A stretch of DNA of 64,000 bases from Rhineura floridana (GCF_030035675.1 NC_084482.1:220123943-220187942); one strand, 5' to 3'; counted from the first letter of the stretch, positions 1 to 11,745 are shown. Notes: generated from the sequence alone by a model not told the origin. Program-made: numbers and translations.

Positions 1-1549
1 AGGGGAAATATTGGTATACCTCAGCCAATTCCCCTTTAATCAGATTTGATAAATACTGCATGTATTTATCTTCAGGTAGCCCCCACAACTGAGCTGCTTT
101 TTCAAAGGTGCTGAGGTAAATTTGAGGATCTTGACCAGGCTCATAGACAGCAAAGTCCTTTGGAGTAATTTTTATTTTTGCTCCATCTCTGTCTTTCCTT
201 GCCTCCTCAGAGTGAAATTTCTCTCTACCAAATTTTAACTTTTCTACTTGTAATTCGGCATCCACTGCTCGTTGCTTCTCCCTCTCCTCAAACCCCATTC
301 TCATTCTCTCAGTTTCCATCTTCAACTTCTCAGCTTCCAACTCTCGCTGTTTATCTTTTTCCTCAGCCTCAAAGACCCGCTGCTTTTCTTTCTCATCAGC
401 CTCCCTCCTCAATCTTTCAGTTTCCAACTCATGCTCCCATCTTAACTTCTCTCTCAAATACTCTATATAAGCGGGATTGGTTGAGTATCCTTCTGGGGTC
501 TCTTCTCTGACAGGTTGTTTTTGCTGGGCAGTTGCAAATCCTATTAGTGCTACCCTCAATTCATCTACCCCTTTACCCTCGTGAGGTAAATTGAATGTTA
601 CGCACTTCTCCACCAGCTCCTCTCCTTTCATTTTTATATATTCAGCCATGGTGTTTGAGTTCACTCACTCTTTGCCACACACTCTTTGCCAGTCACTCTC
701 ACAAGAAATCTTGTTTTGTTATTTCTGTTTGCCACACCACTGTTCTGGATTCTCTAGTATTCGTATCTGGATTCTCTGTTGTTCGTATCCCACCGCTACT
801 GACACCACCTGTGACGTAGTCTCCTTTGTCACCACGTGTCTTTGGGAATCTCTTTGGTTCGTATCCCACCGCTACTGCCACATGTGATGCTTCCTTCCCT
901 GGCTCTCCCTGTCAGGTTCCTACCTGCTCATGGTTACTGCCTGTCTCTAGGCACCACCAGGGACTCCACCAGTCCGGACCGCACTCTCTTATGGTTTACC
1001 TATCCGCTCTAGCACAGATCTCAACAGATCCCCCTGCTAGGCAACCACCAGTAACGTCCCAAAACTAGTATTCCCAGAGACTCTGAATACTGGTATTGTT
1101 ATTCTCTTCACCGCTGCCACCATTTGTTACAGTTCCCCTTCAGCCTTGGTCATTACCTCACCCTCCCTTCTGGTCTGTGAAACCCCAGCCAAGGATCAGG
1201 CCTTTGGTAAACCAAATTAAGTATTTATTAAAGATAACAAAGCTAACAAGATTAACAAGATTTCTTCTTAAGGCACATAAGCATATGGTTTTACTCAATA
1301 CTAATCCGAACTCCACCTCCCTCCTGGCAAACAACTCTCTAAAACCCCACCAAGCAATCCACTCAGTTCTCTTCTCCCCCCCCGATTCCACTCTCACTCT
1401 TCCTTTTATACATTCAGCCATTTTAAACACTCAGCCAATCATCTCGCATTCTACTGCCCATTCACTCCCCCTCCTCTTTCACTCCACTTACCATGTATCT
1501 TCTAAAACAACAACACTTACCATATATACATTAATATAGGAACATCACA
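1..1549 (-). mobile_element. Gmr1-like Ty3/gypsy element, 5' part (Gag and 5' LTR)
   Basis: Fossil LTR element on the minus strand, cut by the left window edge. The part up to 664 carries the N-terminal and middle Gag reading frame, including the charged coiled coil. A short leader with a tRNA-Leu-like primer-binding stretch lies at about 858-881, and the 5' LTR spans 883-1,549 (TG...CA ends). The 5-base target-site copy GACCG follows at 1,550. It is the duplicate of the right-hand part of the element at 45,673-51,861, of which only this portion falls inside the window. Confidence 0.9.
883..1549 (-). repeat. LTR of the Gmr1-like element (left copy)
   Basis: A 667-base LTR that, read on the minus strand, begins TGTGATGTTCC and ends GCATCACA. 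It is flanked at its outer end by GACCG. It matches the LTRs at 45,673-46,339 and 51,196-51,861 with only a handful of differences. Confidence 0.9.
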
Positions 1550-1969
1550 GACCGCCCCCAGCGGCTTCATATAAATGTTAAAAAGCATGGGAGACAGAAC
1601 CGAACCCTGCAGGACCCCACATTGGAGAACCCACGGTGTCGAGCAATGTTCCCCAAGCACTATCTTCTGGAGACGACCCGCTAAGTAGGAGCGGAACCAC
1701 TGCCAAGCAGTGCCTCCAACTCCCAACTCCGCAAGCCTCTCCAGAAGGATACCATGGTCGATGGTATCAAAAGCCACTGAGAGGTCAAGGAGAATCAACA
1801 GAGTTACACTCCCTCTGTCTCTCTCCCGACATAGGTCATCAAACAGGGCGACCAAGGCAGTCTCAGTGCCAAAACCAGGCCTGAAGCCCGATTGAAATGG
1901 ATCTAGATAATCGGTTTCATCCAATAGCGCCTGGAGCTGGTCAGCAACCACACGTTCCAGGATCTTGCC
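1550..1969 (-). mobile_element. L2-like LINE fragment (RT domain)
   Basis: The minus strand encodes the middle of an L2-type reverse transcriptase, including LLDLSVAFDTIDHG and GVLQGSVLSPMLFNIYMKP, and is then cut by the LTR insertion. It is the 5' remainder of the L2 copy that the Gmr1-like element split; in the right-hand copy the other half is at 44,650-45,672. Its 5' end is at about 1,969. Confidence 0.88.
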
Positions 1970-2294
1970 ACATGTAATTAATTACTTGGACATTTTTCCA
2001 GATTCTATCATCCAGTGGCAAAGAACTTGCCAATTGCCTGTTGTTGTTTTATTCCTCTCTGTAAAAATGTTTCAGAAAATGATGATTAAGACTAGCTTGC
2101 TAAATCTCTTGACTGACATATATTGTAAATCAGAAGAGCATTTTAGGTATGGCTTTCCAGAGATGAGGAGTAGTTTGAGAAACACTAGAATGCAGAACTA
2201 ATCCTCAGCCTTAGCCAGGATTGACAACTAACTAAAAAAGCTACCTGGCCTGCTCTTATTTGCAACTGTTGAGAAACAATGGAAATATCTCAAT
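1970..2294. other. Unassigned spacer
   Basis: About 325 bases of AT-rich sequence with no recognisable gene or repeat. It differs from the right copy by a 17-base indel near 2,165. Confidence 0.6.
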
Positions 2295-2396
2295 ATGTTT
2301 AGCCTGGAGAAGAGACTGTTAAAGGGAGATGTGACAGTTGTCTTCAAGGGCTGTGATGTAGAGGATGGAGCATGTTTGTCCTCTGTCACTCAAGAG
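2295..2396 (+). mobile_element. CR1 LINE fragment, upstream half
   Basis: Encodes the CR1 ORF2 C-terminal segment MFSLEKRLLKGDVTVVFKG on the plus strand. It is interrupted after the 10-base CACTCAAGAG (2,387-2,396) by the Vingi-type LINE and resumes at 10,690 with the same 10 bases. Confidence 0.8.
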
Positions 2397-2440
2397 CTTT
2401 ACTTTACTTTACTTTACTTTTTTTCCCCAGCCAAACTAAA

Positions 2441-2492
2441 ATGGTTGCACTCCTGCTTGTCCTGTTGGGAGCCTTCCGGTTTATTGCTTCCG
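2441..2492 (+). CDS. Candidate MHC class I leader exon (uncertain)
   Basis: ATG in a fair start context opens MVALLLVLLGAFRFIAS and then one base G before the donor GTAAGA. This is a short hydrophobic signal peptide ending in phase 1. Spliced to the alpha1 exon at 12,676 it would read ...IAS-G-SSSHSM, exactly the usual junction of class I leader and alpha1. Against this, the stretch lies inside the borders of the Vingi-type LINE as defined by its target-site duplication, and may simply be LINE 5' UTR. A pyrimidine run and CAG lie just upstream (2,419-2,430). No other leader was found closer to alpha1. Confidence 0.35.
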
Positions 2493-2599
2493 GTAAGACG
2501 TGTTTCTTTACTCGCTCTTGTTTTTTTAGATACGTGTTTTGTAAATTCTTTATTTTAGCTATTTTTTGTTTTACCTTTAAAATGGAATTTTAACTGCTG

Positions 2600-4609
2600 A
2601 TGACCTATATGGGTGAGCTTGATAACCTGGCAATTAAGTTCCTTTATATGCTGTACTAAACGCCTGCAACTTACCTTCTCCTCTCGAGTTAAAGGAGCTG
2701 AAAGCCATAAATCTTTTGGCTAAACTCATTCCATTAAATGAATCTACACTGACGGAGGAAGTCCTTGAGATTGATGGTTTCAACTAGAAAAAGACTCCAG
2801 GAGTTGGGAATATCCCCTGAGGGTGACGTTATGGCAAGCAACCTTCAAACAAAAATTACAATTTTTTTCCCATACCTACAAGACTCTGTGAAAACTTTAC
2901 CACAGCTGCAAAGGGCTTTAAATTCCAAACTCCTGCCAGAAACTCCCCAGGACTGGTCGTTAGACCGCCCCTTCTTATTAAATCCTTGTGTTGTTTCTAC
3001 AACAACAAAAAGCCTGGCGGAGGAACTGGAAGATGCCGGCTTAAATTATACTATAAATACTCCAAATCCAACAATATTAACAAACAATGGTCCCCCTTCG
3101 GAGATAATTACCATTGACTCATATCAAGAAACTCAAGGGCATCAAACTCCCCCCCCCGAAAAGAGAACAGAGGAGAATGACATGAAATATTTAAACTCTA
3201 ATGCCCCAGGGGCTTCCTGTTTGGGCTGGAAGGAGTTATTGTACAACAAACTGAGCTCTGTTAAAAATTACATAGCTGTAACCAACAATTTGCTTAACAC
3301 GCTAGTTCAAGCGTTGGGACCTCATTTGTATAATGAAAATAGTGACCAGGGGACATCGGTAATGCCACCATCTGTTCATGAGCATCAAAAACTGCCTACA
3401 GGGGGAATAAATAAGTGCAAGACTAGGACTCTGAAAAACCACCCTCGGTCAAAATCAAATCAGAAAAAGTCAAAGAACATCAAGAATCCTAAATGTAATT
3501 CATTAAGGAAAATGAACTTCAAGCCTCTGTTTAAATTATTAGATGCTCATAAGCCGGAAGCTAATAGAATGGAAAAAGACCCACCTCAAAATCAAAAGAG
3601 CCTCATCCTTACACCGATTCTAGTAAAGAGAAAATGGGAGAAACCCCCATACAGCTGATGTTATCATCGGAGACTGGATCATCCTCCTCTAAATATCTGA
3701 CTTTAAACAATTTTGATTCATGGAATCTAGTACTACAGCCAGAAAAGCTAGTAGTTACGTACCATATTAGGACTTCCGGACGTCGGTCTCCTTTTCCGAG
3801 CATTCCATTTTTGGATCATTGTTTTGGTCTACTGTTCTCCGAAACTCACCGCATAAATTACATTAAATATATGACAAACATATCTCTCAAGCCAGGGGAC
3901 TGGCAGCTGATTATCACCTTTCATTCATCGACTTTTGCCAACCAGATTTTTTATGCAAGAGAAAAGTTAAAGGAACGGGGTTTAACTCTACAATGATATT
4001 ATATCAACAGCGCACTGCCATCACCGTTGGTAAGACACCAACCAAAAGTTCCCAGACCATCAATTATCGAGTCTGAGACGTCCTCAATAGATGTTAACCA
4101 ATGGAACCTTCAACAGTTAAACCCTGCCCAGCTCCTTGCTCAAAGATCCTCAAGTGATGTCTGCTTTCATGCTGGAATTGGAGCCTGAGGAAATTCAATT
4201 TACTGAACTATATTCTCACCTACCAGAGACTGAGAGATCAATGATTATTGATAAACTATATAATTTAATACAATGCTTGGAAGCCGTGAAACCCACAATG
4301 AATCAGAAGAAAGAACGTTGTATTAGTAATCTAAACGCGGCTGCTAATCTGCTCTCAAAGCCACTAAAGCTCCGTACAGCATCCCCTAAGGTTCCCATTT
4401 ACAGTAATATAAGTAAACTGCTCCAGGGAGGAGAGGACTGGATAAAGTCAAGATTCTTGGACCTTGGGGAATTGGCTTCTCCGACCAGGCAACAATCTAC
4501 CCCACTGTTGGATAAACGAGTTTCACAATCTTCTGTCCGTCAAATCAAATCAGGAGCTGTTGTTATGGATGTTACGGGGTCTTTAAATCAGATCACAGAA
4601 TTAAAATGA
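2600..4609 (+). pseudogene. Vingi-type LINE ORF1 (decayed)
   Basis: Several overlapping open stretches in different frames (2,765-3,658; 3,634-3,996; 4,136-4,609) make up an ORF1-like, lysine- and proline-rich nucleic-acid-binding protein. Traces begin at the ATG before GELDNLAIKFLYML (about 2,609). No zinc knuckle or clear RRM is obvious by eye. It is broken by at least three frame changes or stops; one stop (TGA at about 3,994) is CGA in the right-hand copy, where that frame runs on to 54,483. Confidence 0.6.
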
Positions 4610-5166
4610 TATTTTTCTTCCCAAACAAATTTATTATATGAAAAGTTTCCAGTCCCAACTGCAATACCCTCTGGGCGGTGTCAGAATGTTTCATCTATAT
4701 CCAAGTATGTACTACACTTTTTATCTTGGAATATAGCAGGCTGGACTGCTAAACAAAAGAACTTAGATCTGATTGCTTACCTGAATAAATCTGATATATT
4801 TTTTCTCCAAGAGATGTGGTGCACCCAAAATCTAATACTGGATGGCTTTTCTATTTTGTGTCTACCTGCGGTTTATTCTCAACCTAAATCAATCGGTAGA
4901 GCAAAAGGTGGCCTGGCACTAATGATTTCTACCGCACTGTCAGAACATTTTAAAAGCATCCACTCATGTAAAAACATAGCTATGGGGGTTTTACTGTCGT
5001 ATAATACCATATCATTTCTGTTAGTCAATGTCTATATTCCTCCATATTCCTCTAGGGAATTAAATGAACAAGCTTGGGAAGACTTAGAAAGATACTTAAC
5101 AGAACTTGAGGTTCTATTTCCTAAAGCCTTTCTTATCATCATGGGTGATTTTAATGCTAGGACCGG

Positions 5167-5990
5167 TGTGACGCCATTCCCTGGCTCTCCCTGTCAGGTT
5201 CCTACCTGCTCGTGGTTACTGCCTGTCACTAGGCACCACCAGGGACTCCACCAGTCCAGACTGTCCTTTTTTATGGTTTCTCTCCCCGCTCTAGCACAGA
5301 TCTCAACAGATCCCCCTGCTAGGCAGCACCACCAGTCACGTCCTATAACCAGTATTCCCAGAGACTCTGCCTGAGTCTCTCTATCAGGTTACCTCTGTGA
5401 CTGAGTGCTTAAGCTGTCCCCAATCCCTTTGATCTTTATATATAAAGCATACGATCCTGGTTTGCTCTGAATACTTGTGGTGTTATATTCTTCCCTTCAC
5501 CGCTGCCACCAATTGTTACAGTTTCCCTTCAGCCTTGGTAAGCACCTTGCCCTCCCTTCTGGTCTGTATAACCCCAGCTAAGGATCAGGCCTTTGGTAAA
5601 CCAAATATAGTTTTTATTAAATAACAGAGATAACAAGATTACTTTATAAAGGCACATAAGCATATGGTTTCATCTATTTCTGGTACTTGTCTTAGTATTA
5701 ATCCGAACTCCACACTCTCCTCACATCCACCAACTCTCCACACAATCTCCTCTCAAAAACCCACCAAAACAACCCACTCACATCCACCTAACACCTCTCA
5801 AACAACCCACTAACGTCCACCCAGATTTAACTGTCATCCTTCCATTTATACTCTCAGCCATTCTAAACACTCAGCCAATCATCCAGCATTCTACTGCCCA
5901 TTTACTCCCCCCTCCTCTTTCATTCCACTTACCATGTATCTCCTATACAAACAGCACTTACCATATATACATTAATACAGGAACATCACA
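5167..5990 (-). mobile_element. Solo LTR, gypsy (Gmr1-like family variant), left copy
   Basis: An 824-base TG...CA LTR flanked by the 5-base duplication ACCGG (5,162-5,166 and 5,991-5,995). Its outer sequences match the LTR of the Gmr1-like element, but its middle is longer and different, so it is a related subfamily. It splits the LINE endonuclease. Confidence 0.88.
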
Positions 5991-7110
5991 ACCGGCCCCA
6001 ATAATGATGCATTATTTGCATCAAATCTTTGGGGGGGAGAGGATAATGCTCAATATGCTCCCACCCATGTTAGGGTTTCTAAGGATATTAAGATAAATTA
6101 TGGAGGCATCTGCCTAACTCGTCTGATTGGCAGTCATAATCTCATAATGCTGAACGGCCTCAGACTGGTAGATCCATGCGCAGAATATACTTACATTTCT
6201 GGCCGAGGAAGCAGTGTCATCGACTATGTCTTAATTTCGCAACACCTACTTAACCTAACATCGAGGTTTATGGTGGGCAATAGACAGGACAGTGACCATC
6301 TTCCCCTAATATTCTCTATACAACTACCAGAAAGGGGACATTTGGATCTAGAATATAACCCAATGGCAAACTCAGCATATTTTACATATAAAAGGACCAT
6401 TTGGTGTCCTTCTGTAGATTCAACATGGCAAAAAATTTTACCTCTTCTTTAGGAGTGGCCCTACAGGAGCGAATAATGAAAGCCACAGATCCCCGTGCTA
6501 TATTAATAGATTACGCTACTCTGATCTCAAATTTAAAAATGACCTTAGTGCCCAAACCTTCTCCACATAGGGTAATCTATAGAACAGGTTTTCCTAGATG
6601 GTTCGATAAGGACTGTCGTGATCTCAAGAGACAACTAAGGGAGTCCTATCTACAATATTGCCTTCAAAACGCCAATATTCTTCCTTCTGAGTATTTTGTT
6701 ATCAAAAGGAAATATAAGGCAACGATAGCCGCCAAAAAAAGGCAGGCTGTTCAGGAAGGGTGGAAGGCCTTAATACAAGCCTCCCGACACAAAAACTCGA
6801 AAACCTTCTGGAAGCTGGTTTCTGGAGATATGAGGTCTTTAAACTTTGCCCCAGGCAGCATCCCTCCCTATCAATGGGAACAACATTTTACTGATAATTA
6901 TGAGGATACATGTCGCATTTCCCCATCCCTTAACCTAACAAATCTACCGATATGGGCACCTGTCACTCAAAAGGAAATAACTGATCTGATTGGCAGTTTA
7001 AAACCAGGCAAAGCACCTGGTTTTGATAACATACCCCCTGAACTGTTGAAAGTATATCAGGTCTGGTGGGCTCCCCTGTTGGCCAACCTGTTTACAATAA
7101 TAAATAAATG

Positions 7111-8819
7111 TTCAGTTCGAGGACGTGGACAAGGTGCTTGGACAGGTTCGTGCGATCCCCTCGGTACTGGATCCTTGCCCCTCTTGGCTAATCAAAACTA
7201 GCAAGGAAGGAACAGTTGGCTGGGCCAAGGAAGTGATTAATGCCTCTTTACGAGAGGGAGTGGTCCCTGGCTATCTGAAAGAGACGGCAGTGAGACCACT
7301 CCTGAAAAAACCTTCCTTGGACCCAGAGGATTTCAGCAGCTACAGACCAGTAGCCAATGTTCCGTTCCTGGGCAAGATCCTGGAACGAGTGGTTGCTGAC
7401 CAGCTCCAGGTGCTATTGGATGAAACCGATTATGTAGATCCATTTCAATTGGGGTTCAGGCCTGGTTTTGGCACTGAGACTGCCTTGGTCGCCCTGTTTG
7501 ATGACCTATGTCGGGAGAGAGACAGAGGGAGTGTAACTCTGTTGATTCTCCTTGATCTCTCAGCGGCTTTTGATACCATCGACCATGGTATCCTTCTGGA
7601 GAGGCTTGCGGAGTTGGGAGTTGGAGGCACTGCTTGGCAGTGGTTCCGCTCCTACTTAGCGGGTCGTCTCCAGAAGATAGTGCTTGGGGAACATTGCTCG
7701 ACACCGTGGGTTCTCCAATGTGGGGTCCTGCAGGGTTCGGTTCTGTCTCCCATGCTTTTTAACATTTATATGAAGCCGCTGGGGGCGGTCATCAGGAGTT
7801 TTGGAGTGCGTTGTCATCAGTATGCTGATGACACGCAGCTCTACTTCTCCTTTACATCTTCTTTGGGTGAGGCAGTCGACGTGCTGAACCGTTGCCTGGC
7901 TGCGATAATGGACTGGATGAGAACTAACAAACTGAGACTCAATCCTGACAAGACTGAGATGCTGTTGGTGGATGGTTTCTCTGATCGGATGGTGGATATA
8001 TACCCTGTCCTGGATGGGATTACACTCCCCCTAAAGGAACAGGTGCGTAGTCTGGGAGTCATCTTAGACTCTTCCCTCACACTTGAGGCTCATGTAGCCT
8101 CGGTGGCCCGGAATGCGTTCTACCAACTTCGGTTGGTAGCCCAGCTACGTCCCTATCTGAGTAAGGAGGACCTCACATCAGTGGTACATGCTATGGTAAC
8201 CTCGCGTCTGGACTACTGCAATGCGCTTTATGTAGGGCTACCTTTGAAGACGATTCGGAAGCTACAGCTAGTGCAAAATGCGGCGGCCAGACTGCTAACA
8301 AGAACTAAGCGGTCTGAGCATATAACACCTGTGCTAGCCCGTTTGCACTGGCTTCCAATATGCTTCCGGGCCAGATTCAAAGTGTTGGTACTTACCTATA
8401 AAGCCTTATATGGCGTGGGACCACGATATCTGCCGGAACGCCTCTCCCGATATGAACCGGCCCGTACACTACGGTCTACTACGAAGGTCCTCCTCCGGGT
8501 TCCGACTCATAGGGAAGCCCGGAGAGTGGTGACAAGATCTAGGGCCTTCTCAGTGGTGGCCCCTGAACTATGGAATGGTCTTCTCGAGGAGGTGCGCCTG
8601 GCGCCGACACTATCATCTTTTCGGCGCCAGGTTAAAACCTTTCTCTTCTCTGAGGCATTTTAATTCCTGTTAATTCTAAATTATTATATTTTGATTTTAG
8701 ACTGAACAGTTTTGTGTACAGTTTTGTGTTATTTTTATTGTATTTTTAATGTTCACCGCCCAGAGAGCTGTTGCTAGTCGGGCGGTATATAAGCTTAATT
8801 AAATAAATAAATAAATAAA
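7111..8819 (+). mobile_element. L2-like LINE, 5'-truncated, left nested copy
   Basis: Inserted in the RT part of the Vingi-type LINE within an AAATAA-rich site. It carries one long open frame (7,125-8,663), a short 3' UTR with the typical GGGCGGTATATAAGC hairpin region, and an AAAT tail to about 8,819. The endonuclease portion is absent, as is usual for 5'-truncated insertions. It is very similar to the L2 halves at 44,650-45,672 and 51,862-52,281. Confidence 0.88.
7125..8663 (+). CDS. L2-like reverse transcriptase, open 512-residue frame
   Basis: An open frame with the order of an L2/CR1-group reverse transcriptase: SSYRPVANVPFLGKILERVV, FRPGFGTETALVAL, LLDLSAAFDTIDHG, GVLQGSVLSPMLFN and the catalytic HQYADDTQLYF. 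The thumb follows, with the usual C terminus KTFLFSEAF. The first residues are read from truncated sequence, so the ATG is not a natural start. No endonuclease domain is present. It sits inside the Vingi-type LINE in the same direction and has no promoter of its own, so it is probably not translated. The open frame shows the insertion is young. Confidence 0.85.
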   Translation: MDKVLGQVRAIPSVLDPCPSWLIKTSKEGTVGWAKEVINASLREGVVPGYLKETAVRPLLKKPSLDPEDFSSYRPVANVPFLGKILERVVADQLQVLLDETDYVDPFQLGFRPGFGTETALVALFDDLCRERDRGSVTLLILLDLSAAFDTIDHGILLERLAELGVGGTAWQWFRSYLAGRLQKIVLGEHCSTPWVLQCGVLQGSVLSPMLFNIYMKPLGAVIRSFGVRCHQYADDTQLYFSFTSSLGEAVDVLNRCLAAIMDWMRTNKLRLNPDKTEMLLVDGFSDRMVDIYPVLDGITLPLKEQVRSLGVILDSSLTLEAHVASVARNAFYQLRLVAQLRPYLSKEDLTSVVHAMVTSRLDYCNALYVGLPLKTIRKLQLVQNAAARLLTRTKRSEHITPVLARLHWLPICFRARFKVLVLTYKALYGVGPRYLPERLSRYEPARTLRSTTKVLLRVPTHREARRVVTRSRAFSVVAPELWNGLLEEVRLAPTLSSFRRQVKTFLFSEAF

Positions 8820-10689
8820 TTTGGATACCCCTCTGAGTCCTGGCTAGAAGCCATAGTTATTCCCATATTTAAGAAAGGGATTAGAGAAGATCCTGCGAAT
8901 TATAGACCAATCAGCCTTCTCTCTGTAATCGGCAAACTTTATGCCAGCTACTTGAAAGGGAGACTTTCCACATGGCTAGAAGAGGAAAATATTTTGGGCT
9001 GGGAGCAGGCGGGCTTTAGGAAAGGCGGGTCTGTGATTGATCATTGTGTAATCTTAAATCACCTAGCTGAAAAATATAGGAATCGATGGGGCAATGGCCT
9101 ATATCTTGCATTTGTTGATTTAAAATCCGCTTTCGACTCTATCCGTAGGGAGAAATTATGGGTAAAACTTGCAAATACTACAACTGACAAAAGACTCCTT
9201 TTCTTAATCATCCGATTGCACCAGCATACATCTTTTCGTGTCAGATGTGGCCGTGCACAAACCCCATTTTTACAACAAAAGGAGTTAGACAAGGCTGTAT
9301 CCTAGCCCCTCTTCTATTTAACCTCTTCATGAATGATTTAGCAATTAGCTGTTATTCGCCAGATTTTCACTCCCCAAACTAGCGACTCAGCACTGCCCCC
9401 TATTGTTATATGCTGATGATGCCGTCCTTCTATCTCTATCTAAAATCGGTCTAAAACGACCATTCCGAGCTTTTATGTTATATTGCCAGGAAAACCAGCT
9501 GACTATAAATTTTTCTAAAACTAAAATTGTAGTATTTACTAAACGCTCTTCAACTTCTGAATGGACGATCAATGCCCACCAAATTGCTCAGGTTACTCAG
9601 TTCGAGTACTTAGGTATCTTATTCCACTCATCACTGTCCTGGGTTCCCCATATCCGAGCTGCCATTACAACTGCACGGAACTCAGCAAAGGGCATTTTAC
9701 GTTTTTTTTTATAAAAGGAGGTCAATATATTCCGGCAGCCCTACAGGTTTTTAGATCTAAAATAATTCCCCAACTGCTATATGGAGTTCCGTTATGGATT
9801 GGGGCCTTTGATTCCTCTGTAGAGACTGTACTTTCAATTTTTCTCCGACAAATTTTTGGTGTTCCAAACTGTCTGCCATCTGCAGCCCTTAGATTGGAAT
9901 CTGGCCTAATCTCGCTTGAGGCCCAAGCGTGGACTATAGCTTTTGATTATTGGTCTAAATTGTCATATGAGTATTCTTCTGGCTATCCTCCACTCTTGTG
10001 GGAGGATCCTTTTTCCTCCCCATGGGCTAAAACGTTTTCCACTTATCTTGCAACCATAGGTCTTTCTTTAGAGTATCTAGCATCACAAGAGCCAGCAGCA
10101 GTGAAATATTCTATTCTGGCCCGGATTAGAGATATAGACTTTCAATGCGCAATTACGGCAGCCACTTCAGCATGTTACCCCATTCACTTTGGCCTGAGTT
10201 ATGAGCCATCGATACGTGCCTCTTATTTGGAATTTCTCACGGTCCCTAAATACCGCCTAGCCTTTATTAAGGCGAGATGCAACTGTATAACTTCTGCGCT
10301 GTTAGAAGGGAGATATCGGGGCTTACCGTATAAACATCGACTGTGCCCCTGCAATGCTTGCGATATTGAAACTCTCTTTCATATTTTCTTTGAGTGCTCA
10401 CTATATATTATTGAACGTTCTAAATTTATAATTCCAATTATAAAAAACTTTCCTCATAAGCCGCTTGATCGCCTACTTCCCTATCTTTTGTCAGCCTCAA
10501 ATAGAGATTGCACCTTATCTGTTGCCAAATTTATTTTTGCTGCCCAATCTATATGAATGAAGATCCCTCCTCCTGATGGACTGGCTGCACTTTTGTAACA
10601 TTGCAATATTGTTTTATTTGGATAGTTATTGTATGTATTTTATTTGATTGTATCGGGTCTATGACTGTAAAAATAAAAGTAAAGTAAAG

Positions 10690-10765
10690 CACTCAAGAGG
10701 ACAGGAGTAGAGGCAATGGGTGGAAATTGCAAGGAAACTGACTGCATCTAAACATTGGGACTGCT
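10690..10765 (+). mobile_element. CR1 LINE fragment, downstream half
   Basis: Resumes the CR1 interrupted at 2,396, starting with the duplicated CACTCAAGAG. It decays into unrecognised sequence after about 10,765. Confidence 0.7.
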
Positions 10766-10779
10766 ATGGGGAACCTCCC

Positions 10780-10990
10780 ATCACCCCTGGCCATGGGTTC
10801 TGCTTGCTGAGGCTAATAGGGGTTGCAGTCCAGGAATATCTGCAGGAACATAAATTCCCAAGGGGGCCCGAGGCGCTTTGCCATTGGGCAGGGACGGATT
10901 CAGGCCCTCTCTGACCATTGGCCATGCTGGCTGGGGCTGATGGGAGTTGGGGGTCTGGCAACATCCGGAGAACCACAGACCTCCCCTGTT
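10780..10990. repeat. MITE-type repeat (CTGATGGGAGTTG family)
   Basis: Contains GCTGGGGCTGATGGGAGTT followed by TGGCAACATCCGGAG, a motif shared with the palindromic repeat at 41,554-41,626 and the arm at 40,868. It is non-coding and resembles squamate hAT-like MITEs. Confidence 0.5.
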
Positions 10991-11126
10991 GCAGGGAAAA
11001 GCCTGTATTTCCAAAATGGATGAAAGTGTATGTCAGAAATTGTTTACTTCTAGCACGTGAGTTGTGACTTTTGTTTATGAAATGGATGTTTTTGGAACTG
11101 TCCCCTTTCCAAGGTGTAAATTTCAT

Positions 11127-11450
11127 AGAATCATAGGATGGTAGAGCATTGGGAGGTCCTTATAAGGCCATCGAGTCCAACCCCCTGCTCAATGCAGGGA
11201 TCTGGATTAAAGCATCCCTGACAGGTCCCTGTCCAGCTGCCCTCTTGAAGGCCTCCATGGTTGGAGAGCCCAGTACCTCCCCAGTTCATTGGTCCCATTG
11301 TCACGTCGCTCTAACAGTTTTTCCTGACGTTCAGTCAGAATCTGGCTTCCTGCAACTTGAGCCCATTATTCTGTGTCCTGCACTCTGGGACGATCGAGAA
11401 GAGATCCCAGCCCACCTTTCAAGTACTTGAAGAATACTATCATACCTTGT
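11127..11450 (-). mobile_element. CR1 LINE 3' end
   Basis: The minus-strand CR1 3' end has the characteristic tail (TCATAGAATCATAGGATGGT as read on plus). The C-terminal coding remnant includes the region for a short run ending near 11,430. Confidence 0.8.
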
Positions 11451-11530
11451 ACGGGAGGAGGTCCATGGGGGTGACACCATGAGTTACCACACCGGGTGAC
11501 ACCAACCCTAGTGACGCCACTGAGGAGCGC
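11451..11530. repeat. GTGACACCATGAG repeat
   Basis: A short stretch with GGGTGACACCA repeated and GTGACGCCACTGAGG at its end. A relative is at 41,393-41,460. It is an unassigned dispersed repeat. Confidence 0.45.
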
Positions 11531-11745
11531 CCTTGCAGTTCTATGTGCATTGGCAGTAGCATTTTTTATTTGGACTTGCCACGATCCTGAGGAATGAAAT
11601 TTCATCCCAAGGTATCTATAGGTCGTGACCTGCTCTATTGGGTAATCATTAATCTGCCATCGATGTTTTAGTCTCCTCCTGGTAAAAATCATGACTTTCG
11701 ATTTGTCATGGTTAATTTCCAGGAGTTCCTTTTTGTAGTAATCAG
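11531..11745 (-). mobile_element. Vingi/I-type LINE RT fragment
   Basis: The minus strand encodes KHRWQINDYPIEQVTTYRYL followed by GMKFHSSGSWQVQIK, homologous to the RT/thumb region of the Vingi-type LINE at 9,560-9,700. It interrupts CR1 sequence. Confidence 0.65.

Larger units (their letters stand above)
4690..10556 (+). pseudogene. Vingi-type LINE ORF2: endonuclease-reverse transcriptase (decayed, interrupted)
   Basis: Endonuclease motifs are visible: LSWNIAGWTAKQ (about 4,723), FLQEMW, NVYIPPY and IMGDFNARTG up to the LTR at 5,167. They continue after it with SGRGSSVIDYVLIS and SDHLPLIFS (6,200-6,320). RT motifs follow: GKAPGFDNIPPELLK before the L2, then NYRPISLLSVIGKL-like, FVDLKSAFDSI and LYADDAVLL (about 9,403). 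The C terminus carries CPCNACDIETLFHIFFEC, a CCHC knuckle. There are frame breaks near 9,300 and 9,700 in addition to the two insertions. ORF2 is normally the enzyme that copies LINE RNA into a nicked target; this copy cannot be active. Confidence 0.75.
2397..10689 (+). mobile_element. Vingi/I-type non-LTR LINE, left copy, with nested insertions
   Basis: A LINE inserted in a CR1 remnant and flanked by the target-site duplication CACTCAAGAG (2,387-2,396 and 10,690-10,699). It has a 5' region, ORF1 (about 2,600-4,609), ORF2 with an apurinic endonuclease (from about 4,690), reverse transcriptase with YADD, a C-terminal CCHC knuckle (near 10,346) and a 3' UTR ending in an AAAGT-type tail. A solo LTR (5,167-5,990) splits the endonuclease and an L2 (7,111-8,819) splits the RT. 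The Vingi assignment rests on the RT/C-terminal style and the tail, and is tentative; another I/R1-group clade is possible. Removing the insertions leaves about 5.8 kb, close to full length. Confidence 0.8.

Noticed and set aside
178-881. Plus-strand frames over the Gag region
   Set aside because: Leucine- and serine-rich shadows of the Gag coiled coil on the opposite strand; identical shadows occur at 50,491-51,200.
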